Positions 49,954 through 63,145 of a DNA stretch of 64,000 bases are shown one piece after another. The DNA comes from Dolomedes plantarius. Lineage: Eukaryota > Arthropoda > Arachnida > Araneae > Dolomedidae. The stretch's first letter is position 1, and the number at the start of each line of letters is the position of its first letter. The position numbers and the translations under genes are program-made. The stretch covers positions 207,466,272 through 207,530,271 of the forward strand of contig OU015490.1 in the NCBI GenBank assembly GCA_907164885.2, given 5' to 3'. The notes beneath the pieces were generated by a model. That model was not told where the DNA came from. It did not search any database and was given only the letters and a program-made list of their open reading frames with translations.

Positions 49954-50433
49954 TACATCTATAATATGTTTACTTTATATTATATAAGATTATTTTGGGA
50001 AAAACATTTCCGAAATTAATTTTTTTATTTTTATCGTATTTTTTCGATTTCATTATGTTTTCGTATATTTTTCTGTATTCTACCAAAACAAATATGTTTA
50101 TTACTACATACGATCAGAAAAAAATATATTATTGAACTACCATATTTATAAAGATTCATTCTAACATTTAAAATAACAATTACTTTGTTATGTATTATTT
50201 TATAATTTTACATCCTTAAAACGAAAGGGCTAAATACCTCTTCTATTTTTACAAAATATATGACAGCCACATCAATTATCCAATTATTTTAAATGTATCT
50301 TATTTTTAGTGTGCCGCTAAATTTCTAAATTATTAGAAGTATACCGTAACGAAAAAAGCTGGAGAATCATTGATCTAAATATTGATAAAGTGAAAAGCGT
50401 GGTAAGACGGTGTATCCCAATGCTTATCACCTT

Positions 50434-50467
50434 GAAAATGAATGTTTGAACCCAAACATTCATTTTC
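50434..50467. repeat. Perfect 15-bp hairpin
   Basis: GAAAATGAATGTTTG and CAAACATTCATTTTC separated by 4 bp. A further CATTCATTTTCATTTT repeat follows directly. No poly-T terminator or gene context. Confidence 0.85.
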
Positions 50468-50472
50468 ATTGA

Positions 50473-51560
50473 ACATTCATTTTCATTTTTTCCCGACGAA
50501 TGTTTATCCGAATTAAAATATTTTTTAAACGTACGATTGACTAATTTCAAATACCAGTTCTACAACCATTAGAAACGAGTTTTTGAATTAATTTGTTACC
50601 CCCGGGCTACCCAGATACCTGGTTCTACAATCACCAGTCTTGGTAACTTGGTAGAAATGGAGCTAGGGGCATCGAAGTCGGTAGAACGTATTCCAGTCCC
50701 GTCTTCTACGCTTCAACTAGGCAATGAAAAATCTTATTTAAACGCGTGATCTCTACCGTTATTCATAATAAATTTTAGTGACGTCAAATAAAAGAAGTTG
50801 AGAGAGAAATCCATAAATAACGCTTGTAGGACAGAAAAAACAAAATTTCACACCAGTAAAGCCAAGATCACACCAGTAGTGAACAGCCGAATTTTTTTAA
50901 CTTTCACTAGAAAGACATAGAAAATAATGTTTTGAATGACTTTATTCACACGTTTAAAAATCATGTATTATCATATTGCTAGCACGGTTTACTTTAAAAA
51001 GCATATCCTCGGGGTTACGAAACCCTTTTGTGTGTTTAAAACCCTCTGTCGACAGACGATTGCTTCAGCGCTCTACCTCTCAAAAGTGTTATTGGATATT
51101 TAAAGTACGAATAAACATCCATGAAGGAATGACATTCGACATTTTTTTTGGAGAATAGATATGAATAAATGGAAATAATATACAACGTTTTGTCTGTATA
51201 CCTGAAGAAGAATGGAGGATTTGTGAGGTTAAGTCCCCGAAAAATAACAATACCTCACGATGCAAGTTTGCTCAGGAGGCTAGAATTTGATTCTCGATCC
51301 TTGAAGATTGCTATTATAACTGTAAATAATGATTCCATTGTGTACTGCTCTCACGGTCTTGAAATTCCCTTTTTTCCCAAAGCTTTGTGATTTCGAAAAA
51401 TAGTGAAGGATTTTGTTTTATAATCCTGCTTAACTGACAGCTTTTCAAAAACATATTCTCTTGAGTATTTAATTCAGTTTCTTATATTTATTCAAAGGAG
51501 AGAGTGTTTTCATAGTTTTATTTTTAAACATCCCGACATGCACGAGCATACACATACAAT
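50473..51560. other. Anonymous DNA
   Basis: No gene supported. 50,590-50,760 is GC-richer (ACCCCCGGGCTACCCAGATA) and repeat-like. The open frames at 50976-51158 and 51169-51390 (plus) have no recognisable domain. Confidence 0.45.
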
Positions 51561-51568
51561 ATTTACAC

Positions 51569-52400
<832 letters not shown>

Positions 52401-53092
52401 ACCATGGAGCAAATGGAAACACAGAAGCAGACTTACTAAGGATACTGTGTTATAGGACAAAATAACCTAAATCAACTTAGACATTTATTATGACTGAAAG
52501 TTATTGTTATTATTTATTATTTATTATTATTATTACTACACTAGTTTTAGTTTATTATTTTTTCTTTTTCTTTTTTTATAGTTATTTACTATAATTAATC
52601 TTATAGTTTTGAATTAGTAATTAATAGCAACAGAACATGCTATTCAGTAAATCTAAAACTACCAATTATGTGCTTGGAAAGACTATCGGGTAATAATTGC
52701 GTTTTAGCACTACTAACAATTCTATAATATGCTTATTAAAACGAGATCATTATAATTTTATTACTGTTAGGATTATGTCTTGGAATAACGTTCTTTATCA
52801 AAATATAAAACGTAATGTAATAATAATTCAGTTAACGCGTTGCCTACGCTTTCATTCAAATGTAATAAACATGGATTTTAGAAGAAATACATAAAATTAG
52901 CTTCAGAACAGGGTTTCCCTATTAAATTCATTACGTCAATCTTAACCCAGTTTTTTAATCTAAATAATACAATTTGCAGGCAACGCTTCATCTTATAGTT
53001 GGCAACAGTAATACCCTATTTTTGACTATAAAATTGTGTGTGTTGGTAAGTCGTGACGCTGGCTTGGTGAGGTGGTATGTCCTTAACCCGTG
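52401..53092. other. Anonymous AT-rich DNA
   Basis: No gene seen. An (ATT)n-like low-complexity stretch lies at 52,500-52,560. Confidence 0.5.
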
Positions 53093-53096
53093 AGCA

Positions 53097-53898
53097 CTCG
53101 CTCCCAATTTCGAACACGAGAGCTCGCGCCGGTATCTCATACCCTAGTTCATTTCTGCTATTTAAATATGAATTAATATTGTTTATATGCAAACCTTACG
53201 TAACTAAAGAACATAAAATAATAAATTAAAGATTTTTAGGGAATTTTAATACTTCCATTTTTTATAGACAATTTTTACAAACTACATACTGATGTTCAAC
53301 ACAAAGATATTTTTCACATTTTTGGCACATAAACTTTGTTTTTCTATCCTTATTACTTGGGCAAATTTAACATCGGTTATATTTTGTCTTGCGTTTTTTT
53401 TTTTTGCAGGCGGTGTACTATTAGATATTTCCAGTTCCATTGAAGTGCTTGAATAAGTTGTTTTTGTTTGAAGCACCATCATATTTAGCATGTTGCTATC
53501 GAAGAGAACATTTCATGTATTTACGAGAGAAGCGACATCTCTTGAATAATGCGTATTACCTGCAAGCTTGCTAATTACGTTCCTTGAAGGCTTCCTTACA
53601 TTTTGCCGGTAATTTTTCTTCAGCCATTTTGTAATTTTATATTTACCAATATAAAATTGGGCTGTTGACAGTGAACTTTTATCTTCGATTTCTGTCTCAA
53701 TTTCAGTAGAAGAATCGTGATTGATACAGTATTCTCAATCCCCAGAGGCATCATTATCTTCGGATAAAGGTTCATCATCACTAGAAACAGTCTCTAAAAG
53801 GTGTCGCAATTGTTTTATTTCCTCGTCGTCATTCAAAAAGTGCGCCATGATACACTAAACTCACAGTAAGATCTGACTGACGCGAGGACTCGCACGGG
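53097..53898 (-). mobile_element. Internally deleted piggyBac element
   Basis: The left end is TTAA (53093-53096) followed by CCCGTGAGCACTCGC. The right end reads GCGAGGACTCGCACGGG, an imperfect inverted partner, followed by TATG where TTAA is expected. The 0.8-kb element joins the start and the end of a piggyBac transposase gene with the catalytic middle missing. Confidence 0.65.
53262..53848 (-). pseudogene. piggyBac transposase, N- and C-terminal parts only
   Basis: Starts at ATG 53848 with MAHFLNDDEEIKQLRHLLET, an acidic N-terminus typical of piggyBac (SSDDEPLSEDNDASGD, one stop after it). It then reads YIGKYKITKWLKKNY. The DDE RNase-H core is absent. A frameshifted 3' part gives the C-terminal cysteine-rich zinc-binding domain: KFMCQKCEKYLCVEHQYVVC then KNCL and stop (53262). 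That domain normally binds the transposon ends. An internally deleted, non-functional gene; deletion derivatives of this shape often behave as non-autonomous elements. Confidence 0.75.
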
Positions 53899-55440
<1,542 letters not shown>

Positions 55441-57034
55441 TGAAATTTCTTGATTTATCGCTAGAAAACAAGAGGCAATAATATTCGACAATAGATATGG
55501 AGTTTGAGAAAAATTTTTAAAGAAAGTATTAGCTTTGAATAAGAATGTCCAATGTATATTTTAACTCTGATTTAGAAATAAAGTCATTTTTAGAGATTTG
55601 TAGATTAATTGGTATAAATTGGTACATGGATAGGATATTTCAATATAAAGAATTTTTTAAATATGAATGTATGCATTATTATTATGTACATCTGATTTTG
55701 AAAAAAGCCAATTTTTAGAGACTTTGTAGATTAATTGGTGTAAGACGGTACATATAGGAAGTTATTAAATGAAGTATTAGATTTCAGTAGGAATGTTCAC
55801 TATATATTTTGGTTTATATAACTTATAAAATAGTTATTTATTTAGACTTTGTAGATTAATTGGTATGAACTGGTACATAGATAGGGTATTTCAAAATAAA
55901 GAATTATCATTGAATAGGAATTTATGCAATATGTTTATCTATATCTGATTTTGAAAAAAAAGCCAATTTTTACAGACTTGGTTTGTAGCGAGAAAGCAAG
56001 AATCAATAATATTCTACAATAGGTATGAGGTGTGAGAAAATTTTTAAAAAAAGAATTAGCTGTAAATAGTGATGTTCAATACACAGGGTGGTTATATTTA
56101 AAGTTCCACTTTGAAATGGTCATAAAAGGAAAATTACTGGACCAAATGTTTTCAAACTTGGTAATAGTTTAAAGGAGGTCATGGAAATTTCTTTTCCGCC
56201 CCCCTCCCAAAAAAAAGTTCAAAAACTCACCATCAGCGGGGAAATGGCGCGGTATACAATATTGTTAAATGAAATATGACATGGAGACATCGGTTTAAAA
56301 TGTGTTTAATCGTTTCTGAAACGTGCTACAAAGCATATTCAATGTGGCGTCCACCATTTTCCGAAAACAAGTTAAATCGCATTACTGCATTCTCAACAGT
56401 AGCTCTTAGCATATCAGGAGGAATGTTACGCACATATGGGTGTATCGCATCTTTCAATTCCTCCAAATTCTTTAGATTATCACCATAAACAGTGCTTTTG
56501 AGATAACCCCATAGCCAGACGTCACAAGGGTTGAAGTCTGGTGACCGGGGTGGTCCTTTTGTGGGGAAGTTTCGGCCTATAATCCGTTCATTAGTGAAAT
56601 GTTGCTTAAGTAACAGTGTGACACATGTACCAATGTGGCCCCGTCCTGCATAAAAATCGTGGTGTCTAAAACGCTACTTTGCTGGAATTCAGACATCACG
56701 AAACATCTTAGCATTGACTCTAAGTGAGGTTCAGTCACAGTGCATGTAACATGTCCGGCTGTCGACTACTCTTCAAAGAAAAATGGTCCGATTATGAAAC
56801 TAGCTGTCATACCACACCAGACAATGAATTTAGGAGAATGTAATGGAACTGGGTAGATAACATTATGGGTTTGTTTGGCCCAAATCCTGCAGTTATGGGA
56901 GTTGGCATCGCCATTTAGGTTAAAATGGGCCTCATCTGTCCACAAAATGTCCCATGGCCAATGTTCGTCCATTTCCATCCGTGCAAGGAATTCCAAAGAG
57001 AAAGATTATCTTGCAGCAGGGTCGTTAAGTTTAA

Positions 57035-59289
57035 CCTTCTTGCGTTGTTGCAAAGTAGCATACACCTAAGGTGTTCGGGTCAAAAATGACCCAAGGCGTA
57101 ATTTTCAATGTTGTTGTATTACAGTCACATTTCATTTATATTAGTAATTTAATTATTTATTTAGTTATTATTTTATCTACACTTTTATGCATTTGTATAT
57201 CATTTAACATTGTTTTACAGGTAAGTTTTCATATCTATGAGGAAGCTTGAATTTAATGAACCACTCTGTATTTATAAAATGAAAATGCTGTAATTCAATC
57301 CTTCACCCCTGAAAATCATTGTAAACTTTCAAATGCAATACAATGTAGCACAGAATTTTCCTGTATTTATTGCATATATTTTTTTACACTCGTTTGATAA
57401 AACAAGAAAGTTTGCTCCTGCGTACATAATTTGTTTATTTTCGGAAGTAAAATTACATATTAACGACATATTTATGAAATATTTAGCTGACATCCAACAA
57501 TACAATTTTGGACGATTCAACAATCAATGAAGGAAAGTCATAGAAAATTTGTAAATTCGCTAGCCTCTAAGTTGTTCCGTTTATATACAATTGTTACACA
57601 CTTGAATGTAATGTTTCTTACAAGTAAACTGTCTACCTTTCAAACACCTCACAGGACTTTTGTTTTTAGTCTGTGTGCATAAGCGACATCTTCACATTTT
57701 GCCAGTAGTTGCTGCATTTCCGGATTCTTCAGATTGGGGTTCAGGTTGCCCCGAGTTTCGAATACTCATCGCCAATACTCGGGCAGCCCTTGCTCTTGGC
57801 AGATTTTTTTCCCTTTAATATTCTGCGTAACCAAAGTCATGCCAAGCTTCTCAATGAAGATTTTCCTTTTGTGAAATGAGTTCATCTTCCATTATGGGTT
57901 GACCTTGATGAATATTAAGAATGCTTTATACTCGGAAATGTCTAGGATGATGGAGAAAACTACGATGGACCATCTATTGTTCTTTCTCCGACAGGAATAG
58001 TGGGAGGCTAGTTTATCTAAAGTCTCCTCCTCCTTTGGCACTGTTATAATCTAGAATGGTTTGAGGTTTCTTTGTGTCTGTATCTGCTATCTTTCTGTGA
58101 TGGTAAAGAGTACTCTGGAGGACTACGCACTTGCCTCTTTACTGGCTATACGGCTGTATGTTCCAGACATAATTGGTAGCGTTGTCACAAGGTACCCAAA
58201 ATTTTATGCCGTACTTGGCTGGTTTGCTCAGCAGTACTGGCGGAAGGGGCACATTCCTCGGAAAGATACCAGTTGTTCATCCACAGTAACGTACATTTCA
58301 GGGTTATACAACATAGGCAAAATCTCCACCCACTTCTCACAAAGTTCTCTTATGGCTGCAAATTTGTCGGTTACCCGTCTTCTTGGTCGGGTCTGCTTGT
58401 CATCAAATCGAAGAATCTTTGATATAATTTTGAAATTTTCTAAGAACATAGTTGCCCTGAAGATACCCCGTCCCATTGGGGCATCCCACAGACTCTCTGT
58501 AGACTCATTACGATATTTATATACCCAAGACAGCAGCAGCAAGCCAATAACTGCTTCCAAGTCAGCGTTATTCAAATTCTTCCAAGTGTTACCGAACACC
58601 TTTTTTCCTTCAACGTTACAATTTTTTAGTATGATATTCACAATTGCTGTAAGATTAAAAAAAAACATAAATGCAGAGTATTCGTCTTCAATTCTAGACG
58701 TGGTACATCTCGTGGGTCCTCACAGTCATGTTCACAACATTTTTTGCCTCACGCATGAAGCTTGCGGTTCAGATTTCCATTTCATTTTACCATCATTGCT
58801 AAATAGAGTATGACTCGTCGACTGGTCAGATTCCTCTCTTTACAACGCCCCTTTACACTCTCGTGGAGTAAAAACGAAAGCACAGGAAGCAAATACCGTT
58901 TACAGAAACTAGGAACTACTAAGGGCAGTGCAGTACTATTCGTGTCATCTATTGTACCAAAAGGGTACAAAAATATATATGACGGAGAAGAACGAAAGCA
59001 TTAATGCATTGTTACAGCAATAATTGCATAATATATTAAAATATTCGGTGCTCATGCTGCTTTGCTCTGAATATTCCACATGGGTCAAAATTGACCCGAC
59101 TGACTTATGTGTTACAATTTTTATTGTTAAAAAACTACCGTTTGAAAAAATAATTTCACATAGCTGAATATTTACTATGACTATGAAAACAAAGTCACAA
59201 TATGTTTTTGAAAAATTCTCCAAATTGTAATAAATCTGTACGAAATAAATTTGTTATGGGTCAAAAAAGACCCGAACACCCTAAGAAGG
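57035..59289 (-). mobile_element. piggyBac element inserted at TTAA inside the IS630-like gene
   Basis: Flanked by TTAA on both sides (57031-57034 and 59290-59293). Both ends start CCTTCTT read inward, then carry GGTGTTCGGGTC near the tip; the left end has about 27 extra bases before it. A 16-bp near-palindrome GGGTCAAAAATGACCC-like occurs at 57077-57092, 59083-59098 and 59257-59272. About 2.26 kb. Confidence 0.88.
57581..58870 (-). pseudogene. piggyBac transposase, decayed
   Basis: DDE transposase that cuts and pastes at TTAA. It reads in several frames from an N-terminal relic (LFSNDGKMKWKSEPQAS) through the open stretch 58668-58228. That stretch has LNNADLEAVIGLLLLSWVYK, DKFAAIRELCEKWVEILPML and YVTVDEQLVSFRGMCPF with the first catalytic Asp. 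Then follow KPAKYGIKFWVPCDNATNYV with the second Asp, a gap around the third, then RRKNNRWSIVVFSIILDISE and IFIEKLGMTLVTQNIK. The C-terminal cysteine domain is RCRLCTQTKNKSPVRCLKGR then QFTCKKHYIQVCNNCI, with stop at 57581. Multiple stops and shifts make it inactive. Confidence 0.88.
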
Positions 59290-60482
59290 TTAAGTTCGTT
59301 AACATGTTTGATTTTGTATGGGTAGAACTGCAGCACTTTACGGACAATTTTGTACACCGTACTCCACGGTACGTCCATTCGACGTGCGACAGCACATACC
59401 GCGTGTGCTTTCCATTGTTGTTTCCTCCACTGCTAATGCAACAGCCTCCTCCGTTTCCAAAGAAGCAGGTTTCCTTCCCCTCCCAGGTGTAACAGATAAC
59501 AAAGCCGTGGCTTCAAACTTTGCCATCATTTTCCTCAAAAGTTGTGGTGTCATTGGCCCTCGGCGAATTTCTCTTACTGAACGTAAACGTTGAAAAGCAC
59601 GCCGTTCATTGCTATCGCATTCATAATAACATTTAAAGAGAAAAGCACCGTCTTGCATGGTTAGATACATTGTCGATTCGTAAAAATGAGAACTCTGTCA
59701 AACAGGATCACTTTTATCTGGAAAATCCAATGACGTCTAAAGCGCATCTTCATAAATCATTTGTTTATTCCTGCCGTAAGCCATTTACAAGCCATTGCGG
59801 TTTTGCATAACCCCACAAACAGTTTTGTTTTAGAAACGATTAAAAACGTTTTAAACCGTTTTAAATTTTCATGTCTTAGGGCCGAATTCAGGTTTCAAAA
59901 TTCACAAATTAGCGATCTGTAAGAAAACGATTTTTTGGAATGCGCACAATTTAAATGGTAATTTTGTTTAGGTCAATGTTTCTTAAAGGTATACAAAATG
60001 TTAAACCCTTGTAACAAAAGGTTAAGTTAGATTCCGACACTTATTTCATTTGGCAATATTGCATACATCGCCATTTACTCCCTGATGGTGAGTTTTTGAA
60101 CTTTATTTATTTATTTATTTATTTATTGGTGGAAAAAAAATTCCCATGTTCTCCTTTAAACTATTACCAAGTTTGATAATATTTGCTCCAATAGTTTTCC
60201 TTTTATGACCATTTAAAAGTGTAACTTTAATTATAACCACCCTGTATATTTATCTGTGTCTGATTTAGAAAAAAGTGACTTTTAGAGGCTTTGTAGATTA
60301 ATTGTTATAAACGTACATGGACAGGAATATTTGAAATAAAATATTTGGATAGGACCGTCTAGCAATATCTGATTTGCAAAAGTCATTTTTAGATACTATG
60401 AACATTAATTCGTGTAAAACGATACATGAATAGGAAGTTACGAAATGAAGTATTGCATTTGAGTTGGAATATTCATTATATA

Positions 60483-61706
60483 CACTATCTAGCCAAAAGT
60501 ACCCGGATTCCCAGTGGTACGGACTCGTAGAGTCCTGAGGGAAATATTAATATGATGTTGGTCCTTCTTTTGTATCGATGACAGACTGCATACATCTGGG
60601 GAGACATTCCACCAGTTTTTCATAGGCGCCCATATGAATTGATTTCCAGGCGTCCATCACAGCTGAAGTGAGTGCTGGCAGAGAGGATGGTCGATTTGGC
60701 TGGCTACGTAATCTGCGTTCTAATTCGTCTAAAATGTGTTCAATGGGATTTAGATCAAGGCTCTTGGAAGGCCTGTCCATTTTTTGAACACCCATTTCGT
60801 CAAACCATGCCTACGCAAGTCTTGATGTGTGAATGGAGCAGTTATCCTGCTGGAAGAGAAATGGGCCTTCCTCGAAATATTGCCATAGAGTTGGGAGAGC
60901 AGCATTGTCCAGAAAGTCCACATACGTCTCAGAGTTCTTGTTTCCAACCACAGGAACTAAGGAACCTTGACCAAACCACGAAAAATACCCCCACACTATG
61001 ATGCTGCCACCACCAAACTTGACAGTCACCACAATGCAGTCACGTAAGAAACGCTCGCCGGCTATCCACCAAACCCAGACGCGTCCATCGGACTGCCAGG
61101 TTGTAAAGCGAGATTCCTCACTCCAAACAACATTTTTCCTCATGTCCACAGTCCAATGACGGTGAGATTTTCACCATTGCAATCGACTCTTCGCTTTCTC
61201 GGGATTGATGATCGGCTTGTGAGCGGCTGAACGACCATGGAATCCAAGGTTCTATTAACTATCGCCGAACAGTCCCGCTGCTAGCACTAACGCCTGATGA
61301 ACTTTGGAATTCCTGAGTGATTTCAATCAACGAGGACTTCCGGTTTTCTTTCACTACCCTTTAGGAGTTCTACGGCTGCGTTCACTAATATGTTTCGGCC
61401 TGCCACTTCGTTTTTCTGCAGTTTGACTGCCTCGACGTTTCCACTTCACAATTGCATCACTCGCAGATGATTTTGGCTTCTGTAGAATGTCCGAAATTTC
61501 ACGAGCTGATTTCCTACAAATGTGGCATCCCACTATAATGCCACGATCGAAGTCACTAAGCTCCTTTGACTTAGTAATTGTCTCACAAGCGCATAAATAT
61601 GACCTGACAAACCACTACCAACACTTTTATAGCTTTCTGTTCATATTACGTCACCTTCCAGATTCACTTCTTTAGGGGGTGTCCGGATACTTCTGGTCAG
61701 ATAGTG
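60483..61706 (-). mobile_element. Tc1 element inserted in the ~125-bp satellite
   Basis: Inverted termini CACTATCTAGCCAAAAGTAC (left) and CACTATCTGACCAGAAGTAT (complement of right), each continuing CCGGA, with TA on both sides (60481-60482 and 61707-61708). 1.22 kb, the usual size for a short-terminus Tc1. Confidence 0.92.
60547..61590 (-). pseudogene. Tc1 transposase, decayed
   Basis: The N-terminus reads TKSKELSDFDRGIIVGCHIC, then SASDAIVKWKRRG and AEKRSGRPKHISERSRR (first helix-turn-helix and GRPR-like hook). The likely start codon has been lost (ATT in place of ATG). The second helix-turn-helix is disrupted around 61,200-61,350. The catalytic frame 61149-60547 is continuous apart from one TAG after IHTSRLA. 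It has VVWSEESRF (first Asp replaced by Glu; SDES is usual), TVKFGGGSIIVWGYFSWFGQ, FLFQQDN (second Asp), DLNPIEHILDELERRLRSQP (catalytic Glu) and the C-terminus GPTSY. Inactive. Confidence 0.9.
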
Positions 61707-62636
61707 TATGTAGCTATATTTGTTTTAGAAAAAGTACTTTATAAAGGCTTTACAGGTTAATTGGTATAAATCGGTACATAAATAGCAAATTTTAAAATAA
61801 AGAATTATGTTTGAATATGAATGTATGCTATATGTTTATCTACATCTTATTTCGAAAAAAAAGTAATTCTTTAGACTTTGTAAATTATTTGATATAAAAC
61901 GGTACAAAAATTTAAAATATTTAAATAAAATATTAACTTTGGATAGGACTGTTTAGCTATATCTGATAAAATAAAATGTCATTTTTAGAGATGTTTAGAT
62001 TGATTGCTGTAAAACGGTATATGGATAGGAAGTTTTGGTATACAGTACTACATTTCAATAGGAATGTTCACTACATATTTAGCAATATCTGTTTTTAATA
62101 AGTTATTTTTAGAGACAATGCAGATTTAGATGGTATATAACGGTGCATGAATAGAAAATTTCGAAAGAAAGTATCATCGTTGAATAGGAATGTTTCCTAT
62201 ATATTAACCTATGTCTGAATTACAATAAAAAAATCTTTTTTTCCAGAATAATTGCTATAAAACGGTACATGAATAGGAGATTTTTGTTTAAAATATCATA
62301 TTTAAATAGGATTGTCCATCATATATTTAGCTATATCAGATTTTGAAATAAATCATTTTTAGAAACTTCTTAAATTAATTGAATTTTCCTTAGATTAATT
62401 GGCATAAATCGTCCCATTAGCAATTAAGTCTAAAATAGGTTTAGTAACAAACATAGACACGCTTAGATAACAATCTAATTCCACTTGTTCTTTGAATGAA
62501 TCTTCAATCAAATTTAAAATTTGTGGACTATTACAGAATCTACTCAATTATTTTCTTAATTTAGATAGTCATGCAAAAGGACTGTAACCCTAACACAGGA
62601 AGAAAATTACTCTGCATTTAAAAAGTAGCTTGACGT

Positions 62637-63145
62637 TGTAATGACTCCCGTAGAGTAACGTTTACCTCCATGCATGAAATTCCAGGAGACCACCTTGCAC
62701 CGTGGCCTGTGCACTTAATTAATTGAAATTACCTTTGCTTAAACAGCCGCCGATAACCGCAGATAGCGACATAAAAGACCGGAAGCGCTTACGTAAATTC
62801 TCCCGAACGGTAAGCCAGTCTACAAAGAGGAACCTGAGGACGGGAAGCGCCTAATCAATCGCGAATGTACCTGAACAAGAAAGAATGCGTTTCTGGATCA
62901 TTTGAGATAGTTCGGGGGAGATTTTTATAAGCCGTCAAAATAGGTGAAGAAAGGGGAGTTGCCGCCGAGGCAAAAGGAGATGCTTCCCAGCTGCTGTCCG
63001 GGCCTAGAGAAACTGCAAGAAGAGCCAAGACAACTCAAGACTGTCCTCCCTCGTCGATAACCGCAAAGAATCCGCGAAATTAATATTATTTTTGTAAATT
63101 ACCTGTATTTGTTCAAAATATGCCATTAAAGTATGAATATACAAA
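62637..63145 (+). other. GC-richer island, possible solo LTR
   Basis: Starts TGTAATGACTCCCGTAGAG after AT-rich sequence. It contains a TATA-like TTTTTATAAGCC (about 62921) and several GGAAGCG repeats (62,781 and 62,844), and ends in AT-rich sequence with CATTAAAGTATGAATATACA. Composition differs clearly from both flanks. No second copy or target duplication could be confirmed, and there is no open frame of note, so promoter or exon origin cannot be excluded. Confidence 0.35.

Larger units (their letters stand above)
56326..59670 (-). pseudogene. IS630-like transposase split by a piggyBac
   Basis: 5' part (59670 to about 59290): MYLTMQDGAFLFKCYYECDS, RRGPMTPQLLRKMMAKFEAT, the linker PGRGRKPAS, then after a shift VPWSTVYKIVRKVLQFYPYK and IKHVNEL. 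3' part (from 57030 down to 56326): EFLARMEMDEHWPWDILWTD with the first Asp in WTDEAHF, LHSPKFIVWCGMTASFIIGP, MQDGA (second Asp), NPCDVWLWGYLKS (third Asp), then IPPDMLRATVENAVMRFNLF and SENGGRHIEYAL with stop at 56326. Removing the insert and one TTAA restores the frame across the junction. At least one stop and two frameshifts exist besides the insertion. Confidence 0.88.
56084..60244 (-). mobile_element. IS630/Tc1-superfamily element carrying a nested piggyBac
   Basis: Inverted termini CAGGGTGGTTATATTTAAAG (left) and CAGGGTGGTTATAATTAAAG (complement of right), extending through AATGGTCATAAAAGGAAAA. Both termini lie inside satellite monomers. TA is adjacent on the right (60245-60246) and near-adjacent on the left. 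Without the piggyBac it would be about 1.9 kb. Confidence 0.88.

Noticed and set aside
53059..53150. GGCTTGGTGAGGTGG...AATTTCGAAC resembling tRNA promoter boxes
   Set aside because: Better explained as the terminal region of the deleted piggyBac element beginning at 53097.
58061..58813. 250-codon open frame on the plus strand, the longest in the window
   Set aside because: It is the antisense shadow of the piggyBac transposase relic read on the minus strand.
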